From: Elymus sibiricus
Taxonomy: Eukaryota; Streptophyta; Magnoliopsida; Poales; Poaceae
Reading direction: 5' to 3'
Assembly: GCA_039707655.1 (NCBI GenBank)
Contig: CM077666.1
Location: forward strand, 301,222,166 to 301,286,165
Length of the DNA stretch: 64,000 nt
In this document: piece after piece, positions 59,916-64,000 of the stretch
Numbering within the stretch: position 1 is the stretch's first letter
Layout of the letters: each line of letters opens with the position of its first letter
Notes under the pieces: model-generated
What the model was told of the DNA's origin: nothing
Database searches by the model: none
What the model saw: the letters and a program-made list of their open reading frames with translations, nothing else
Position numbers and translations under genes: made by a program

Positions 59916-60746
59916 GTACGATCTATCCCTTCCGTTGTTGTTTGATCCATTTACTTGCATCCTCGCCAATTCGGATTTAGTTTATATGCTTGAACCAATT
60001 TCACTCGCACGTTGAGATTAATGAAGCCCGTTTTGTGCTGCTGCTGGGAGGCCGAGAAACAGAGGAGTTGTGATGTGTATATATGTTATATTTCCCTTTC
60101 TGAATTTGGAGATTGTGCAACACAGAACAATTATAAACTGATAATCTCTATGATGCTAGCAGGAGGAGCGGAGGGATGCAACTTGTAAAGATTGAAATTT
60201 CCTATTTTGAGGAATGGGAAACACTGAATTTCACACTTTTGATCTTGCTTGGAACTTTGGTATGTAAAGCAATCTGCTCTGGGTTTTCTGGTGTGCTAAC
60301 ATAACTGACTGGCTTCACCTTCTCATGAACTACGCTGAGGTTAGCTTCTGTTTTTACATTGGCCATTCTTCTCATCTTTTACTGTGAAAAATGGCATTAT
60401 TGTCGCTACAGGTCGTGCCTTTCTATCAGCCCGTTGGCTGCCGCTGTTGATTGTGTATGTTGGAGCAGAGGAATCCGTCACATGGTGTCTAGGGCTCGGC
60501 TCACGGGGCTGCCGATATAGCGGGCGACACTTGTGGGAGGATAAAGGAGTTCCCGTCTCGATTTGATGCTTGGTGGCTTGGATTCGGAGGTTATCTTATA
60601 TCTTGCTTGTGCAGTAAACAAAACTGGGGCATCTCGCTTGTGGTAGGATAAAGTGAATTTCATTCTTGTTTACTTTCTGAACTCCAGAATGAGAAAATGA
60701 AGTGGCTGAACTAATTCTGATGCATTCTGTATGGGCGTAACATCAG

Positions 60747-60828
60747 CATGTTCCATATGAGCTCGTCGGCCTGCAGCAGCGCCGATGTGATTGAGGCGTT
60801 GGGTGTCAACATCGAGTTCGGACAAGAG
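60747..60828 (+). pseudogene. Anthranilate phosphoribosyltransferase-like exon fragment
   Basis: Between a CATCAG acceptor and a GTACTG donor the frame reads SSSACSSADVIEALGVN followed by IEFGQE. This matches the nucleotide-binding block of anthranilate phosphoribosyltransferase (canonical SSxxGSADVLEALGV), which acts in tryptophan synthesis. The preceding conserved HGNR motif appears altered to a Phe-His-Met sequence, and CGSADV reads CSSADV. No neighbouring exon of the enzyme was found, so it is an isolated fragment. Confidence 0.55.
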
Positions 60829-61089
60829 GTACTGGTCACGTGGATTGCTCAGTTTGCTCTTGTCCTTGCTTTTCTCGCGCCTGAGTTTTTAAATACTAGC
60901 CTCTACAGTAAGTGTGTATCGATTACTAATACTTGTAGCTACCACATCGAATGCCAATCATACTGAAGTAGTGCCTATTGTGACTTATTATCGGATAAAC
61001 AGCCCTTGGTATCAAACTCCAGTTGATATATTTCTTGAGCAGTAATCAGAGGCATTTTTTGGTTGCTTTGACTTTTCTATATGTTAGTA

Positions 61090-61170
61090 CTCCCTCCTTC
61101 CCAAAATATAAGGTGTGGTTGACTTTGCACGGTGAGTCAATCAGCGCCGTATATTTTGGGAAGGAGGGAG
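61090..61170. mobile_element. Stowaway-type MITE (81 bp)
   Basis: It opens CTCCCTCCTTCCCAAAATAT and closes ATATTTTGGGAAGGAGGGAG, a perfect 20-nt inverted repeat, with TA at 61088-61089 and 61171-61172. The interior GGTTGACT/AGTCAATC words pair further. Confidence 0.92.
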
Positions 61171-61660
61171 TACTGCATATGAACCGTGATCAGAAGTAGC
61201 ACGGACATCTTCAAAACTGCCGTCATGGAGGCAACCAGGATCCTCCCCCTTTATGCAAATCAATGTGTTGTTCGATGGTTTTGAGATGTGTATATATATA
61301 GATCAGCACCTTTGACTTTCATCTTTATTCTGGTACTCTTATTGGTAGAAAAGCTACACACTTGAATGTAGGTTTCCACTAATCAAATCATGATCAGCAT
61401 TCACATGATTGGTCCAAATGGGCAAAAGGTAAGGCTGCAGGGTGTTGCATACTTCTGTTAACCAATCATACTAATGGAGTGATTGTTGGTCACACAACTT
61501 TTATTTTATAATATTTATTCCAGATCTGGTACTATATAGTTGCATAGCTGCCCAGCACCTCGGTTATTTGCTTATATTTTTTTTCTTTCGGTCATGCATG
61601 AAATGACTAGCTGTCTTTTGAAAATTGGGCCGCCTGTCTGTTTGAATTCCATTCTGACAG

Positions 61661-61795
61661 CCGGGGAAGAGGTGGCTGAGGGCTCGTGCCGCCGGGAAGA
61701 TGATGGTCAGGGAGTTCGAGCTTGTTCGGGGTAAAGCCCATAAGGGGAAGAAGGGTTGGATCGTGCGCTTCGACGGCGTTGATTCCTTGGATGAG
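61661..61795 (+). pseudogene. RimM-like (16S rRNA processing protein) exon fragment
   Basis: After a CTGACAG acceptor, 45 open codons run to a GAG/GTCTGT donor in phase 0. The text PGKRWLRAR...REFELVRGKAHKGKKGW and then IVRFDGVDSLDE (pieces) matches the plant RimM-type ribosome maturation factor, a plastid protein needed for small-subunit assembly. In bacteria this is the end of the RimM N-terminal barrel. No flanking exons were recognised. The exon itself is undamaged, so capture or duplication seems recent. Confidence 0.65.
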
Positions 61796-61979
61796 GTCTG
61801 TCTGTTTTGCACACCTGCTGAGTCACTTGTTCTCTCTGAATCCATGTGTCTGAACTATTCATATTTAGTGTTAATGTTTGTCTTCTGGAACGAACATTCA
61901 TATATACGTAGAGAATCTAGATGTGACATGAGTTGCTCTATGGGTAGCTTCTGACGCGGTTTTTATTTGCAACTGTTCT

Positions 61980-63311
61980 TAACCCCGTTCGGCTCTCGCG
62001 GCGCCGTCAGTCCCCGAGTCCTCGCCTCCATCCTCTCTCACTGTCATGCACGCCCTCTCCTCCGTCCTCTCACGCACGTCCATTGATAAGCAGTTTCAGG
62101 GGTCGGACATGGAACAAGAACAATGAGGCAGGGCCAGCGCAACAGAAGCAGCAGAAGCAGCGTCGAGGGACCCAGGGCACCAACCAGTGGAGATGATTGA
62201 GAAGGAGCGATGGGGGAAGAAGGTGCGGATAAGAGGAAAAGTGGCATCGCACAATGCTAGGTCCCCCACATCGTCAAGCAGTCGCAGGGAGTCATGGCCA
62301 AGTGCTCCGTCCGCGCCGCTAGAGATAATGCTGCGAGCTCGACCAGTTCATGGTGAGCACTCACATGCCACCTATCTCCTCTCTCTGTCTGCTTCTGTAG
62401 CTGTTTGGAACGCCTCCATCTTCTCTCTGTTTCACTGTTTGCATACACCCCCTCTAAAATGTTACAGTGTGAGACTCTAGAAATATTAGACTGACTGATT
62501 CCATATTAGAGTTATGTTTCCATTGATCAAGGGTCCATATTAAAGTTATGTTTCTTCATTTATGTTATGTCCCAATTCACAAAAGCCTTTGGAATGAGCT
62601 ATATAATTACTGTATAAGTAACCTATTTATAATTACACGTGCCCCTTTAGCACTATGTTTGTTACTCATCCATTCTCCTTTAAGATGTTCTTCCAACAAA
62701 TATGATCTGTACAATGGTATACGAAGTTCAAAAACTTAACAGAAAGCGTCATGTGAGAATTTTGATAAAACAGAGTAGGTCATACTACCATGGACATTTA
62801 TAACTTGGTATAATTCAATGTTTCTTTAAAGCGGTATAATTAATTATTTATATATTGTGCTCTGCGTAGATTTCCGTTCCATTAGTTGGTCTGTGTTACT
62901 TTTATTTGATAATATGTTATGATTTTCTGTCGTGCATCCCATGGATTTCAGGTTCATCAGTTAATTTGATTCTTCTCTCTACCTATTGATATTGTGTTAA
63001 ACGAGAATCTATTTTTATCGTTCTAATCGGTATTACATTTATTTACAAAATTCATAGAGAACCATAGAGTGCTTGCATATTTTACTGGATGCTTCAGCTT
63101 GCAGTGGGTGCCTTGAAGAGTTTCAGTAGGCTTCGCTGTACATGGTTCAACAATTTCGTTTTGGCTCTTGCATCCTGATGTTCTCCTTTTGTTTTGAGAC
63201 ATGGATTGTGCTGGAGCATGAGAAGTTTGTGTTTTCTTAAAGATCTTCTGTTGCCATTACTGCCCTCATCAATGGTGTCCCAGTTTTAATGATTTTATCA
63301 TGAATTTTCAG
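61980..63311. other. Unassigned sequence between exon fragments
   Basis: GC-richer at 61980-62350 and AT-rich afterwards. No recognisable domain or bounded element was found. The AT-rich part has the look of intron sequence. Confidence 0.3.
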
Positions 63312-63572
63312 CAAGGCCAGAAGCAAGATTTGCTATTTGATACCTTTTGGCTGATGACATTCTTCGAGTCAATTTCCCTTGTTGGAAGTCAAGGAATCAC
63401 AAACTTATTGCTTGATCATGATAACAAAGGAATCTTGCTTCCGTATACATTTGCAGCCTTAGTGTCAGTAATAGGAATATTGTATATCAGAAAAGCACCC
63501 AGTATCAGTACAGCCCATCATGCATCTGTCATTGCAAGCCACCAAAATTATTTTTTGCTCGTGTTCTCAGAG
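63312..63572 (+). other. Exon of an unrecognised membrane protein
   Basis: A TTTTCAG acceptor is followed by 87 open codons ending at a strong GAG/GTGAGT donor, in phase 0. Two hydrophobic spans are apparent (LMTFFESISLVGSQGITNLL and LPYTFAALVSVIGILYI). The composition is clearly that of a multi-span membrane protein. I cannot name the family. It may be part of a real gene running beyond the window or another captured fragment. Confidence 0.45.
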
Positions 63573-64000
63573 GTGAGTGGTGAGTATACCATCCTATTTA
63601 TTTTTCATTGTCTCGTGGCTTTGCGTTTGAGGTTACTGAGATTTCTGTATTGTTATCTTTACCAATATGATACTTTCTGGGTTTCTTGGACTATGCTTGA
63701 TTAGGAACTGTGATAGTTGAATAAGAAAGCAGTTGTGAACTTCTGAATCAAAAAGTCCGTCTGTTAACACCTTGTTTGTTCAGCTGATCTGTACAATCCA
63801 ATACCGGGTTGTTGAGGAGAATGCAGATGATGATCTCCCTCGTCTGCCGCCGCCACCACTCACCGGCGCCCTCCCCCACAGCCGACGCCGCCACCAGCGC
63901 CCTCATTTTGTGCATGTTTCATGGAGAGGAGAAGCTGCTCCGGTCCCATGTGCTGAAGGAGGATGCCCACCATCCAAGGTGCTCAACATCATCGCCATCT
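63573..64000. other. Window end, possible intron and GC-rich start of another segment
   Basis: AT-rich intron-like sequence continues to about 63780. A GC-rich Pro/Arg-coding stretch follows (63820-63960) with no recognisable domain. Whether a gene continues past 64000 cannot be judged. Confidence 0.3.

Overview
The window is nuclear DNA of a grass of the wheat/barley tribe (Triticeae). The evidence is a BARE/Angela-type solo LTR, a related 9.2 kb Copia element, many TA-flanked Stowaway MITEs, tRNA-derived SINEs, and genes with short GT-AG introns and GC-rich first exons. It is mostly transposon with three apparently intact host genes. These are a coiled-coil protein of the At5g41620-like family (minus strand, 4876-8111), the HOPS/CORVET subunit VPS11 (minus, 23102-28200) and an AVT1-type amino acid transporter (plus, 48382-50015). 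All three could be spliced by eye into complete frames.

Layout. 1-4.5 kb: repeats, a retroposon-like end and a solo LTR with a TGTAC duplication. 4.9-8.9 kb: the coiled-coil gene and its upstream region. 8.96-9.58 kb: a non-autonomous Mutator-like element with a 9-bp duplication. 11.1-20.2 kb: a complete Mutator-like element (MULE) with 186-nt terminal inverted repeats and a 9-bp duplication. It carries a MuDR-type transposase, a plant mobile domain (PMD) protein and a small antisense acidic protein, and a 1.17 kb hAT element sits inside the transposase frame. 20.4-22.3 kb: a mariner-like element with its transposase cut short. 23.1-28.2 kb: VPS11, with a hAT MITE just upstream of its start. 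29.9-39.2 kb: the Copia element on the minus strand. 39.2-48.2 kb: old retrotransposon remnants and unassigned sequence. 48.2-50.0 kb: the transporter. 50-64 kb: SINEs, a LINE 3' end, MITEs and a cluster of exon-sized fragments, including anthranilate phosphoribosyltransferase-like and RimM-like pieces.

The host genes show no functional link to one another; their neighbourhood is explained by transposon insertion. The most unusual observations are the three-gene MULE, in which all four in-frame stops are TAG and continue into sensible coding sequence, the exactly bounded hAT insertion inside it, and the exon-fragment cluster at 59.8-63.6 kb. Family names come from recognising protein motifs and element structure by eye; no database search was run.
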